Origin: Burkholderiaceae bacterium 26 | GTDB lineage: Bacteria; Pseudomonadota; Gammaproteobacteria; Burkholderiales; Burkholderiaceae | Assembly: GCA_000955795.1 (NCBI GenBank) | Contig: JYOB01000016.1 | Span: forward strand, 521,908-585,907 | Direction: 5' to 3' | Length of the DNA: 64,000 nucleotides | Shown: positions 34,689-42,960 of the stretch, piece by piece | Numbering within the stretch: the first letter of the stretch is position 1 | Layout: each line of letters opens with the position of its first letter | Position numbers and translations under genes: made by a program | The notes under the pieces: model-generated | The model's database searches: none | What the model was told of the DNA's origin: nothing | The model's input: only the letters and a program-made list of their open reading frames with translations

Positions 34689-36335
34689 TCAGGCGCGTTG
34701 CGGCACGGCGCGCGGCGCACGCTTGGTGTCGTGCGCTGGCACGTCGTCATGTACGTGTTCGACTTCATCCAGATAGCGCGTGTGCCAGCCGCTGGCCACG
34801 CCCCAGTGGTAGAAGAACAGCGAGAGCACCGCCACGATGCCCATGTCCCAACCGTAGGGAATGTAGCCGTGGCCGCCGAACTCCGTGCTGCCGCAGTACG
34901 ACAGCGCAGCGATGGTCGGCAGGTAGGCGATCATCCACCACGCGCCCTTGAGTTCCGTCTTGAAGTCGGGCCAGCCGGCCTTGGCCTGGTAGTAGAAGTA
35001 CACGGGCAGCGCCACCAGCATCAGCACGATGATCTCGCCCGTCAGCGGCCACTTGGCCCAGTACAGGATGAGCGATGCGCACACAAACGCGAACGGCGCG
35101 ACGAGCGAGAGCCCCGGCAGACGCAGCGGACGATGCAGTTGCGGCGACGTGCGGCGCAGCGACATCACGCTGATCGGGCCCGTCAGATACGAGATGACGG
35201 TGGCCACCGAGATGACGGCAGCCAGCGCGCCCCAGCCACGGAAGAAGAACAGGAAGATGAACGACACCGCCAGGTTGAACCACATGGCCGGACGCGACAC
35301 GCCAAACAGCGGGTGCACGCGGCCGAAGATGGCCGGCATGGTGTTGTTGCGCTCCATCGCGTAGATCATGCGCGTGGTGGTGGCCATGTACGTGCTGCCG
35401 GTGCCCGACGGGCTGACGAAGGCATCGATGTACAGCACGATGGCCAGCCAGTTCAGGTTCAGCGCAATCGCCAGTTGGGCGAACGGCGAGTGGTAATCAA
35501 TGCCGTGCCAGCCATTGACGAGCGACTCAGGCGGCACCGCGCCCAGGAAGGCCACCTGCAGCGCCACGTAGATCACCGCGGCCAGCAGGATCGAACCGAT
35601 CACCGCGATGGGCACGTTGCGGCCCGGGTTGCGCGCCTCGCCCGCAAGGTTGATCGGGCTCTGGAAACCGTTGAACGCAAACACGATGCCGCTGGTGGCA
35701 ATGGCGGTCAGCACCGCAGACCAGCCGTACGGGGCAAAGCCCTGTCCTGCCACGTTCGCGCCGGTGCCCGTGCCAAAGTTGCCCGGGTGGAAGCCCGCTC
35801 CAACCAGCGCCACCGCAGTTGCGGCCGGAATGATGAACTTGAAGATCGTGATGGCGTTGTTCGCCTTGGCAAACACCTTCACGCCCCAGTAGTTCAGCAG
35901 GAAGTACACGATCACGAGCACCGCCGACAGGACCAGCCCCGGCGGCGTCAGCTCACCGTGCTGGAAGAGCGACTGCGCCCAGGGCCACGGCCAACTGCTC
36001 ATGTACTGGATGGAGGCTTCGGCCTCGATGGGGATGACGGTGACGATGGCGATCCAGTTTGCCCAGGCCGCCACGAAGCCCACCAGCGAGCCATGCGAGT
36101 AGCGCGCATAGCGCACCATGCCGCCCGATTCCGGGAACATCGCGCCCAGTTCGGAATACGTCAGGGCAATGGCCAGGATGACGACTGCGCCAATGATCCA
36201 GGTGAAGATGGCAGCGGGGCCCGCCACCTTTGCAGCGTGGCCGGCGCCGAACAGCCAACCCGAGCCGATGATCGAGCCCAGCCCGGTCAGCATCAATGCC
36301 CAGGCGCCGAGATTGCGTTGTACGTTTTTTTCCAA
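34689..36335 (-). CDS. APC superfamily amino acid permease
   Basis: This protein has 548 residues from TTG 36335, which has GGAG seven bases upstream and gives the conserved MEKNVQRNLGAWAL start; the frame continues to 36377. At least twelve membrane segments follow. The first helix has GLGSIIGSGWLFG, the backbone substrate-binding motif of APC transporters, and YSELGAMFPESGGMVRY is the helix 2 family signature. The closest type I recognise is the aspartate:proton symporter group (YveA-like), but the amino acid cannot be fixed. The C-terminus is charged and His-rich (VEHVHDDVPAHD). It is a monocistronic gene ending at a strong terminator. Confidence 0.87.
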   Translation of the reverse strand: MEKNVQRNLGAWALMLTGLGSIIGSGWLFGAGHAAKVAGPAAIFTWIIGAVVILAIALTYSELGAMFPESGGMVRYARYSHGSLVGFVAAWANWIAIVTVIPIEAEASIQYMSSWPWPWAQSLFQHGELTPPGLVLSAVLVIVYFLLNYWGVKVFAKANNAITIFKFIIPAATAVALVGAGFHPGNFGTGTGANVAGQGFAPYGWSAVLTAIATSGIVFAFNGFQSPINLAGEARNPGRNVPIAVIGSILLAAVIYVALQVAFLGAVPPESLVNGWHGIDYHSPFAQLAIALNLNWLAIVLYIDAFVSPSGTGSTYMATTTRMIYAMERNNTMPAIFGRVHPLFGVSRPAMWFNLAVSFIFLFFFRGWGALAAVISVATVISYLTGPISVMSLRRTSPQLHRPLRLPGLSLVAPFAFVCASLILYWAKWPLTGEIIVLMLVALPVYFYYQAKAGWPDFKTELKGAWWMIAYLPTIAALSYCGSTEFGGHGYIPYGWDMGIVAVLSLFFYHWGVASGWHTRYLDEVEHVHDDVPAHDTKRAPRAVPQRA

Positions 36336-36697
36336 GAGGAGTCTCCGCCCCGGCGAGTCGGAAGTTCGACAGGGCATCGCGGTTGCTTACCAGTCCGCTT
36401 AGTTCTACCGAGGCGACGCTGTTTGGGCGTCGCCCGCCGTCCCATGTGGTGGGTGTCACCAGCCTAGGACATGCGTGTGCCGGATGATGCGTAGCATCAA
36501 CCGCACCCGTCCGGCCGCGATGAAAGGCAAAACACGGTGTCTGCCTTCCGGGGGGATTCGCGTATAGTCATCGACGACGTTGTGCGGGGTGCCGCACTTG
36601 CCGCCCGATTTCCGGAGCCCGCAATGGGGCGCAATGATAGCGAAATCGTGAGCGGTTGCACCGCCTTTTTCATCGTTCCTCGCAGTTTTTTCTCCCC
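36336..36697. other. Intergenic region between divergent transporter genes
   Basis: This is a 362-base divergent promoter region for the APC permease (left) and the MATE pump (right). A small perfect hairpin GTGCGG/CCGCAC lies at 36582-36597. No convincing gene, operator or riboswitch was recognised. Confidence 0.4.
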
Positions 36698-38053
36698 ATG
36701 GAGTCCTCTTTCGCCACTTCGGTTGCACCTGCGTCACATGCGCAGTGGCACCGGCGCGTGCTGACGCTGGCGTTTCCCATCGTGCTGGCCAACCTGACGC
36801 AGCCGATTCTCTCGGCGGTGGATACCGCCGTGGCTGGGCATCTGCCGGGGCCGGAATACATTGGCGGCGTGGCGCTGGGCGGGGTCTTCTTCAACTTTGT
36901 GTTCTGGGGCTTTGGCTTCCTGCGCATGGGCACCACGGGGCTGGTGTCGCAGGCCCACGGTGCGGGCGACACGCAGGCATTGCGCGCGAGCGTGGTGCGC
37001 GCGCTGCTGCTGGCCTTTGCCATTGGAGCGGCATTGCTGGTGCTGCAGGTGCCGGCGATCCGCATCACGCTGGCGCTGCTTGGTGCGAGCGAATCCGTCA
37101 CCCGCATGGCCGAGGTGTATTGCCACACGCGCATCTGGTCGGCGCCGTTTGCGCTGGCCAACTACGTGGTGCTCGGCACGTTGCTCGGGCGCCAGCAGGT
37201 GCGGCGTGCTTTGCTGCTGCAGGTCTTCATCAACACCGTCAACATGGTGGCAGTGCTGACCCTGGTGCTGGGGGCCGGCATGGGCGTGGGCGGTATTGGC
37301 GCGGCAACGGCGCTGGCTGACATTGCCGGGTTTGGGCTCGGCATGCTGCTGCTCTGGCTGCAACGGCCGATGGGTTTGCCGCCGCTTACGCGCACCGAAC
37401 TGCTCGCCCGCGACGCCTGGCGCCGCCTGATGGGCCTGAACACCGACATCTTCCTGCGCACGCTGTGCCTCCTGGCCGCCTTCGGCTGGTTTGCCCACGC
37501 GGGCGCCAGGCAGGGCGATGTGGTGCTGGCGGCCAACGCGCTGCTGCTCAATTTCCTGACCTTCATGGCCTACGGGCTGGACGGCTTCGCACACGCGGCC
37601 GAAGCGCTGGTGGGCGCCGCCATGGGCGCGCGGGACCGCGCCGCGCTGCGCATGGCGATTCGCGTGTCGACGTTCTGGTCGGTGCTGGGGGCAGGGCTTT
37701 TTGCCGCTGTGTACGCGCTGGCGGGCGCCGGCATCATCGGCATGCTGACCGATCAGCCTGCCGTGCGCGAAGCCGCGCGCCACTTTCTGGTGTGGGCGGC
37801 GTTGCTGCCGATCGTGTCGGTATGGGGCTTCCAGTTTGACGGCGTGTTCATCGGCGCGACGCGCACACGTGAACTGCTGGTGACGATGGCCGTGGCGGCT
37901 GCCGCGTTCTGGGGCTTGTCGGTCACGCTGCAGCCGCTGTGGGGCAACCACGGGCTGTGGTTGTCGATGCTGGGGTTCATGGCCTTGCGTGGGCTGATGC
38001 TCGGGGTGCTGCTGCCGCGCGTGTGGCGGGCGCCTCAACTGCAGGCAGCCTAG
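36698..38053 (+). CDS. MATE family efflux transporter (DinF-like)
   Basis: This 451-residue inner-membrane protein has about twelve hydrophobic segments and two-fold pseudo-symmetry. LAFPIVLANLTQPILSAVDTAVAGHL in the first helix is the classic MATE N-lobe, with the DTAVAGH motif of the DinF branch. GLDGFAHAAEALVG in helix 8 is its C-lobe counterpart. It exports cationic or other compounds using Na+ or H+. The start is set at ATG 36698 (MESSFATS), since the extra 14 residues upstream do not look like family sequence. It converges with the XRE-cupin regulator. Confidence 0.9.
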   Translation: MESSFATSVAPASHAQWHRRVLTLAFPIVLANLTQPILSAVDTAVAGHLPGPEYIGGVALGGVFFNFVFWGFGFLRMGTTGLVSQAHGAGDTQALRASVVRALLLAFAIGAALLVLQVPAIRITLALLGASESVTRMAEVYCHTRIWSAPFALANYVVLGTLLGRQQVRRALLLQVFINTVNMVAVLTLVLGAGMGVGGIGAATALADIAGFGLGMLLLWLQRPMGLPPLTRTELLARDAWRRLMGLNTDIFLRTLCLLAAFGWFAHAGARQGDVVLAANALLLNFLTFMAYGLDGFAHAAEALVGAAMGARDRAALRMAIRVSTFWSVLGAGLFAAVYALAGAGIIGMLTDQPAVREAARHFLVWAALLPIVSVWGFQFDGVFIGATRTRELLVTMAVAAAAFWGLSVTLQPLWGNHGLWLSMLGFMALRGLMLGVLLPRVWRAPQLQAA

Positions 38054-38073
38054 GCAGCGTCAATCTGCAGCGG

Positions 38074-38670
38074 CTACTGCGCGTATTCCACCACCAGCAA
38101 CGCCGTCGCCACCGTCTTGCCGGCGTTTGAGATGGCGTGCTGCACATCCCCCGGGTAGCGTGCCGATTCCCCGTGCCGCACCTTCTTCTCACTCGGGCCG
38201 GATTGCACGGTCACCGTGCCGCTGAGCACGGAGATGTGCTCCTTCGAGCCCAGCTCGTGCGGCTCTGACGCCAGCACGCCGCCGGGCTGGATCGCCAGTT
38301 CATACCATTCAAAGCGCGCTGCCAGGTCCACGGGGCCAAGAATCTTCAATTCGCACTTGCCATCCGGGCTTTTGATGACTGGGATGGAGTGAGCGGGGAT
38401 GACCGTCACCGCGGGCGCCGCATCGGCCGCGCCTTCGGGCGACAGAAAATCTGCCAGCCCGACGCCAAGCGCCGTGGCCAGGCGCCACAGCACCGCGACG
38501 GTCGGGTTGGCCAGATTGCGCTCGACCTGCGAGAGCATGGATTTGGACACGCCCGCGCGCCGCGACAGTTCATCGAGCGACAGCTTGCGCGCCTGGCGCA
38601 GCGCTTGCAGCTTGGCACCAACGGCGGGCGGGCCATCGGCGAGGACATCGTTGGCGGGGGCTTGTGCCAT
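38074..38670 (-). CDS. XRE-cupin transcriptional regulator
   Basis: This 198-residue protein has an HTH of the XRE/Cro type at residues 18-72 ([36 protein letters not shown]) and a C-terminal cupin (about 115-195, [23 protein letters not shown]...). Regulators of this build often control amino acid catabolism and sense a small molecule in the cupin. It is divergent from kbl-tdh, and AT-rich repeats lie between the two start codons (38701-38731), so it very likely controls the threonine-degradation operon and itself. The mode of action, repressor or activator, cannot be told. Confidence 0.88.
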   Translation of the reverse strand: MAQAPANDVLADGPPAVGAKLQALRQARKLSLDELSRRAGVSKSMLSQVERNLANPTVAVLWRLATALGVGLADFLSPEGAADAAPAVTVIPAHSIPVIKSPDGKCELKILGPVDLAARFEWYELAIQPGGVLASEPHELGSKEHISVLSGTVTVQSGPSEKKVRHGESARYPGDVQHAISNAGKTVATALLVVEYAQ

Positions 38671-38700
38671 CGGTTGGTATCTTGTAAATTGAACGAATTA

Positions 38701-38731
38701 TTCGATATATCGAACATGTTCGATTTATCGA
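38701..38731. promoter_or_regulatory. Repeated operator between XRE-cupin gene and kbl
   Basis: TTCGATATATCGA (38701-38713) and TTCGATTTATCGA (38719-38731) are near-identical direct repeats 18 bases apart. Together they also create the perfect palindromes TTCGATATATCGAA (38701-38714) and ATCGAACATGTTCGAT (38709-38724). This dense symmetry in an 87-base divergent gap is the expected binding site for the XRE-cupin protein. Confidence 0.65.
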
Positions 38732-38757
38732 TCAACGCAGTCTACAGGAGCAGCACC

Positions 38758-39975
38758 ATGGGGACAACGCAAGCCAATGCTTCCACCGACGCCTTCTACG
38801 CGCACATCCGCCGCGAACTGGAGGCGATCGAGGAAGCCGGTCTCTACAAGACCGAGCGCATCATCACCTCGCCGCAGGGCGCGGTGATCCGCACGGCTGA
38901 CGGCAAGGAGGTCATCAACCTCTGCGCCAACAACTACCTGGGCTTGTCGTCGCACCCGGAGGTGCTGAAGGCTGCGCACGAGGCGCTCGACACGCATGGC
39001 TTTGGCCTGAGCTCGGTGCGCTTCATCTGCGGCACGCAAGACCTGCACAAGACGCTGGAAGCGCGGCTGGCGAAGTTTCTCGGCACGGAAGACACGATCC
39101 TCTACGGCTCGGCGTTCGATGCCAACGGCGGTTTGTTCGAAACGCTGCTCGGCGCCGAAGATGCCGTCATCAGCGACGAGCTGAATCACGCGTCCATCAT
39201 TGATGGCATCCGCCTGTGCAAGGCGCAGCGCTATCGCTACAAGCACAACGATCTGGAGGATCTGCGCGCGCAACTGAAGGCAGCCGATGCGGCGGGCGCG
39301 CGCTTCAAGCTCGTCTTTACCGACGGCGTGTTCTCGATGGACGGCACCATCGCGCGGCTGGATGAAATCCGTGCCATCTGCGATGAGTTCGGTGCGCTGC
39401 TGGGCATTGATGAGTGCCATGCCACGGGCTTTCTCGGCAAGCGGGGGCGCGGCTCGCACGAACACCGCGGCGTGTTCGGCAAGATCGACATCATCACCGG
39501 CACGCTGGGCAAGGGCCTGGGCGGAGCGTCGGGCGGCTTCACGAGCGCGCGCAAGGAAGTGGTGGCGCTGCTGCGCCAGCGCTCGCGGCCGTATCTGTTC
39601 TCGAACACGGTGGCGCCGTCCATTGTCGGGGCCACCATCAAGGTGCTCGATCTGCTGGAAGCCGACACCGCGCTGCGCGACAAGCTCGAAGACAGCGCGC
39701 TGTATTTCCGCCGCAAGATCGTCGAACTGGGCTTCGATATCAAGCCGGGCGACCATCCCATCGTGCCGATCATGGTGTACGACGCACAGAAGGCGCAGGC
39801 ATTGTCCAAACGCCTGCTGGAGTTGGGCGTCTACGTGGTTGGTTTCTTCTACCCGGTGGTGCCCAAGGGGCAGGCGCGCATCCGCGTGCAGATCAGCGCC
39901 GTGCACGAGCGCGCGCAACTCGACGCGGCGCTCAAGGCATTTGAAACCGCCGGCAAGGAACTGGGGATCATCTGA
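38758..39975 (+). CDS. kbl: Glycine C-acetyltransferase (2-amino-3-ketobutyrate CoA ligase)
   Basis: This 405-residue PLP enzyme of the alpha-oxoamine synthase family has the PLP Lys252 in [29 protein letters not shown] for the cofactor Asp and His, and [15 protein letters not shown] near residue 58. It converts 2-amino-3-ketobutyrate plus CoA to glycine and acetyl-CoA. The start at ATG 38758 follows AGGAG. The stop overlaps the next gene by one base. With the dehydrogenase that follows it forms the two-step conversion of threonine to glycine. It closely resembles E. coli Kbl, with a few extra residues at the N-terminus. Confidence 0.95.
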   Translation: MGTTQANASTDAFYAHIRRELEAIEEAGLYKTERIITSPQGAVIRTADGKEVINLCANNYLGLSSHPEVLKAAHEALDTHGFGLSSVRFICGTQDLHKTLEARLAKFLGTEDTILYGSAFDANGGLFETLLGAEDAVISDELNHASIIDGIRLCKAQRYRYKHNDLEDLRAQLKAADAAGARFKLVFTDGVFSMDGTIARLDEIRAICDEFGALLGIDECHATGFLGKRGRGSHEHRGVFGKIDIITGTLGKGLGGASGGFTSARKEVVALLRQRSRPYLFSNTVAPSIVGATIKVLDLLEADTALRDKLEDSALYFRRKIVELGFDIKPGDHPIVPIMVYDAQKAQALSKRLLELGVYVVGFFYPVVPKGQARIRVQISAVHERAQLDAALKAFETAGKELGII

Positions 39976-40958
39976 TGAGCACCGGCACCAGCGCGAATTT
40001 TGGAACGGCGCCGCGCATCCTCATCATCGGCGCCAACGGGCAATTGGGGACGGAGCTGGCCGCCGCGCTGGCCGAGCGCTACGGCACTGGCAACGTCGTG
40101 ACCAGCGATATGGTGCCCCGTGGCCGCCACCCGCAGATCCGTCACGAAACGCTGGATGTGACCGATCGCGGCCAGTTGCGCGAGATCATCGAGCGCCACG
40201 GCATCACGCAGATTTATCACCTGGCGGCGGCGCTGTCGGCTGCGGCAGAGCAGTCGCCCACGTGGGGCTGGGCGCTCAATATGAATGGCCTGCTGAATGT
40301 GCTGGAGGCGGCGCGCAATCATCAGCTTGAGCGCATCTTCTGGCCCAGCTCGATTGCCGCGTTCGGGCCCACCACGCCCGCGGACAACACGCCGCAAAGC
40401 ACGATCATGGAGCCCAAGACCGTCTACGGCATTTCCAAGCTGGCCGGCGAGGGCTGGTGCCGCTGGTATTTCGAGCATCACGGCGTGGATGTGCGCAGCC
40501 TGCGCTATCCGGGGCTGATCTCGTACAAGACCGCACCGGGCGGCGGCACGACCGACTACGCCATCGACATCTTCCATTCGGCCGTGAAGGGCGAGCGCTA
40601 TACGTGCTTCCTTGATCACGACGAGGCGCTTCCCATGATGTACATGCCAGACGCCGTGCGCGCCACCATCGAGTTGATGGAGGCCCCGGCCGAGCGCATC
40701 ACCCAGCGCGGCAGCTACAACCTGGCAGGCGTGAGCTTTACGCCGGAGCAGCTGGCGGCCGAGATCCGCCGGCATCGTCCGTCGTTCGAGGTGGCGTATG
40801 CGCCGGATTTCCGTCAGGCGATTGCGGCCAGCTGGCCGAACTCCATCGACGATTCGGTCGCCCGGCGCGACTGGGGCTGGAAGCCCGAATACGGTGTGGC
40901 GGAGATGACGACCGACATGCTGCAGAACCTTGCCCACCTGGCTGCACATCCAGCCTAG
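39975..40958 (+). CDS. L-threonine 3-dehydrogenase, SDR (epimerase-like) type
   Basis: This 327-residue extended SDR has the nucleotide fold IIGANGQLGTELA near residue 19, HLAAALSAAAEQSPTWGW, SSIAAFGP and the catalytic pair in TVYGISKLAGE. The RYPGLISYKTAPGGGTTDYA block is characteristic of NAD-dependent threonine dehydrogenases of the UDP-galactose-4-epimerase-like family, which are unrelated to the zinc enzyme Tdh of E. coli. It oxidises L-threonine to 2-amino-3-ketobutyrate, the substrate of the upstream Kbl. It is translationally coupled to kbl (TGATG). Confidence 0.92.
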   Translation: MSTGTSANFGTAPRILIIGANGQLGTELAAALAERYGTGNVVTSDMVPRGRHPQIRHETLDVTDRGQLREIIERHGITQIYHLAAALSAAAEQSPTWGWALNMNGLLNVLEAARNHQLERIFWPSSIAAFGPTTPADNTPQSTIMEPKTVYGISKLAGEGWCRWYFEHHGVDVRSLRYPGLISYKTAPGGGTTDYAIDIFHSAVKGERYTCFLDHDEALPMMYMPDAVRATIELMEAPAERITQRGSYNLAGVSFTPEQLAAEIRRHRPSFEVAYAPDFRQAIAASWPNSIDDSVARRDWGWKPEYGVAEMTTDMLQNLAHLAAHPA

Positions 40959-41040
40959 GCAGCTTCAGTTAGGGGAATTGCGGGCATTGCAGGGCGCTGT
41001 TTTGTGTTTCGCTTCGATCGGTTGTGTTCAACAATGCAGC

Positions 41041-41313
41041 ATGGCCATCACTTCTCGTCCCTGCCGCATGTCTTCTTCGACGCCCGACCCCGCGCCGCGT
41101 CATCGCGACGATCCGCAGCCCGTCAAGCGCACATGGTGGATGCCGGTACTGCGCATGTCGGTGGCGGCGGGCGCGGTGGGGGTCATTCCGCACACGTCGA
41201 TTCAACTGCCGTTTGCTGACGGCGCCTGGATGCTGCATATGGCTGCGGGCATCATCTTCATGGTGGGCGCCATCGACAGCCTCTTCCTTTTTGCCATGCG
41301 CCATAAGCCCTGA
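41041..41313 (+). CDS. Small hypothetical membrane protein
   Basis: 90 residues from ATG 41041; ATG 41068 (MSSSTPDP) is an alternative. The N-terminal 30 residues are polar and Pro/Arg-rich. Two hydrophobic segments follow (about 37-52 and 63-83, WMLHMAAGIIFMVGAIDSLFLFAM), so it is likely an inner-membrane protein. I do not recognise a family. It lies 82 bases behind the threonine dehydrogenase gene. The likelihood that it is a real gene is moderate and rests on membrane character and lack of competing frames. Confidence 0.5.
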   Translation: MAITSRPCRMSSSTPDPAPRHRDDPQPVKRTWWMPVLRMSVAAGAVGVIPHTSIQLPFADGAWMLHMAAGIIFMVGAIDSLFLFAMRHKP

Positions 41314-41894
41314 AGGGGCGTATCGGTCATCTATCTGCTGCCGGCCATGCCGGCAATGTGGCGCCTGCCGCGCTCGCTCGGTAAGTTTTAAAACAGGTTG
41401 TAAAAACGTTCAGTGGACAACCGGCGGCATGATCGGGTCGGTCGTCACACGTCGCGAATTCGTAACTGAATCGTTACAGAAATGAAGTGAATTTGCGGCA
41501 TCGCACCAACCGATATCGCGGCCCGCCAATCCTTTGCCACAGCGGGTTTTGCTCGCCTTCTGCTCGTCACCATTTGTGCCGCAAGTGTAAGCAGATGTTG
41601 CGCTGCACGGAGGTGGCCCGATGCTTGCTCTATGTCGTGCGGTCACTCTGCATGTGCAAGGCAGTTCCGCCACCTGCAGAACAGGTTTTTCCAATAAAGC
41701 GAATCCGGAACCGGATTGGTCCCCACGGTCCACACGGCATTCGCACTTCGCTTCTCCAGAGCCGGCGCATAGCTGGCGGCAGGGCGCTTTCTCTCGGACG
41801 GTCCCGGGGTTTCGACGGTCATATGCGTGCTCGCCCGCAGCGGCTGGCTTGTGCGCGCCTGACCGGAATCGCTTCACAAGAAAACGAGGAAACC
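41314..41894. other. Long region upstream of the pga regulator
   Basis: The 581 bases hold no credible gene. A compact hairpin TGCCGGC-CAT-GCCGGCA sits at 41339-41355 shortly after the small membrane gene, and the next 130 bases are less GC-rich (TTTTAAAACAGGTTGTAAAAACG at about 41385-41408), a possible promoter zone. The reading frame of the regulator stays open through much of it, but its sequence does not look like protein. Confidence 0.4.
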
Positions 41895-42896
41895 ATGAAA
41901 GCAGTCCTGCTGGAGAATCATCCGTTGCTACGGGCCGGACTTGCGCAGTTGCTCGCGCATCCCACCCTCGGCCTGGAGGTCGTCGCCCCGGCATTGCCTG
42001 CGGGCATCCCTGGCGAACTGCACGCGTTCGATGAGCGAGCCGATCTGCTCATCATCGGGCTGGACGAGGCCGAGGGCCCGGTCAACGCCGGTGAATTCGC
42101 TGCCCAATTGCGCGAGGCGATCGCCGCCAGCGAGGCCAGCCACGTGGTGCTGCTGGCCGCCAGCCTCTCTGCTGAAGAAGCGCACGTCGCCATGACGTGC
42201 GGGGTGGACGCCTACTGCGCCAAGTCGCAATCGCCGGAAGTCTTGCTGGCCACGCTGCGGCTCGTGCTGGCCGGCGGCCAGTCGTATCCGGCCCTGATAC
42301 CGCGTGCGACCAATGCCGCCATGCCGATGCTCTCGCTGGATGCGTCGGAAGCGGCGCAGCGGCTGAATGTGTCTCTGCGGCAGTACGAAGTGCTGGTGCT
42401 GCTGTCGCGCGGCCATTCCGTCAAGGGTGTCGGCCGCCTGCTGGGCATTTCGGAAGCCACCGTCAAAACGCACGCGTGCACGCTGTATCGACGCCTGAAC
42501 GTGCGCAACAAGAGCGAAGCGGTGTACGCCGCCATGCGCGTGGGTATTCCACTGGAGCTGCAGGGCGGGGCTGCCGCCACGACCAACGTTGCATCCGCAC
42601 AGACATCGGTCCAGGTGTCTGGAGATGCGCAAGATGCAGACGTGTTCGTGCAGACCGCTGCACGCACAACGCACCCGCTCCAGGCCAGCGCACCGGCCCG
42701 AGACGCGGTGATGGCGTCTTCATCCCCCCAGCCGGGGGCGTCCGACCGGACCACCACGTCGGTGACCGCATCGGGCGCTGAACTGGGTGCTGAGTCTCGC
42801 TGGGCTGCCATGACACGAGCCTTTGGAGGCGTGACGCCTGCCAAGCCGATGCGCGCCCCGGTGCGCGCCGCCAACGGTACGGCCCGCCTCGGCTGA
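41895..42896 (+). CDS. LuxR/NarL-type regulator with degenerate receiver, upstream of pga
   Basis: 333 residues from ATG 41895, directly behind GAGGAAACC. The N-terminal 120 residues have the receiver fold (MKAVLLENHPLLRAGLAQLL), but the acidic pair is Glu-Asn and the phospho-acceptor position reads IIGLDE with Gly55 instead of Asp; the Lys in YCAKSQSPE is kept. A LuxR HTH follows (about 155-215, VLVLLSRGHSVKGVGRLLGISEATVKTHACTLYRRLNV). The last 110 residues are a low-complexity Ala/Thr/Ser tail. It probably works without phosphorylation. It sits 64 bases before pgaA in the same direction, so it is the natural candidate regulator of PNAG synthesis; that is inference. Confidence 0.85.
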   Translation: MKAVLLENHPLLRAGLAQLLAHPTLGLEVVAPALPAGIPGELHAFDERADLLIIGLDEAEGPVNAGEFAAQLREAIAASEASHVVLLAASLSAEEAHVAMTCGVDAYCAKSQSPEVLLATLRLVLAGGQSYPALIPRATNAAMPMLSLDASEAAQRLNVSLRQYEVLVLLSRGHSVKGVGRLLGISEATVKTHACTLYRRLNVRNKSEAVYAAMRVGIPLELQGGAAATTNVASAQTSVQVSGDAQDADVFVQTAARTTHPLQASAPARDAVMASSSPQPGASDRTTTSVTASGAELGAESRWAAMTRAFGGVTPAKPMRAPVRAANGTARLG

Positions 42897-42960
42897 CTCA
42901 GCCCGGTCAGCTCTTCGTGCAACGCGGATGGCGTGCGCCCGCACGCGCCGCCCACTGGAC

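Noticed and set aside
34671-36467. Open frame of 598 codons on the + strand opposite the APC permease
   Set aside because: Extremely rich in Arg, His and Gln with no motif; it is a shadow of the membrane protein gene.
36537-36764. 75-codon frame upstream of the MATE gene
   Set aside because: It runs into the MATE gene in another frame and has no ribosome-binding site or protein-like character.
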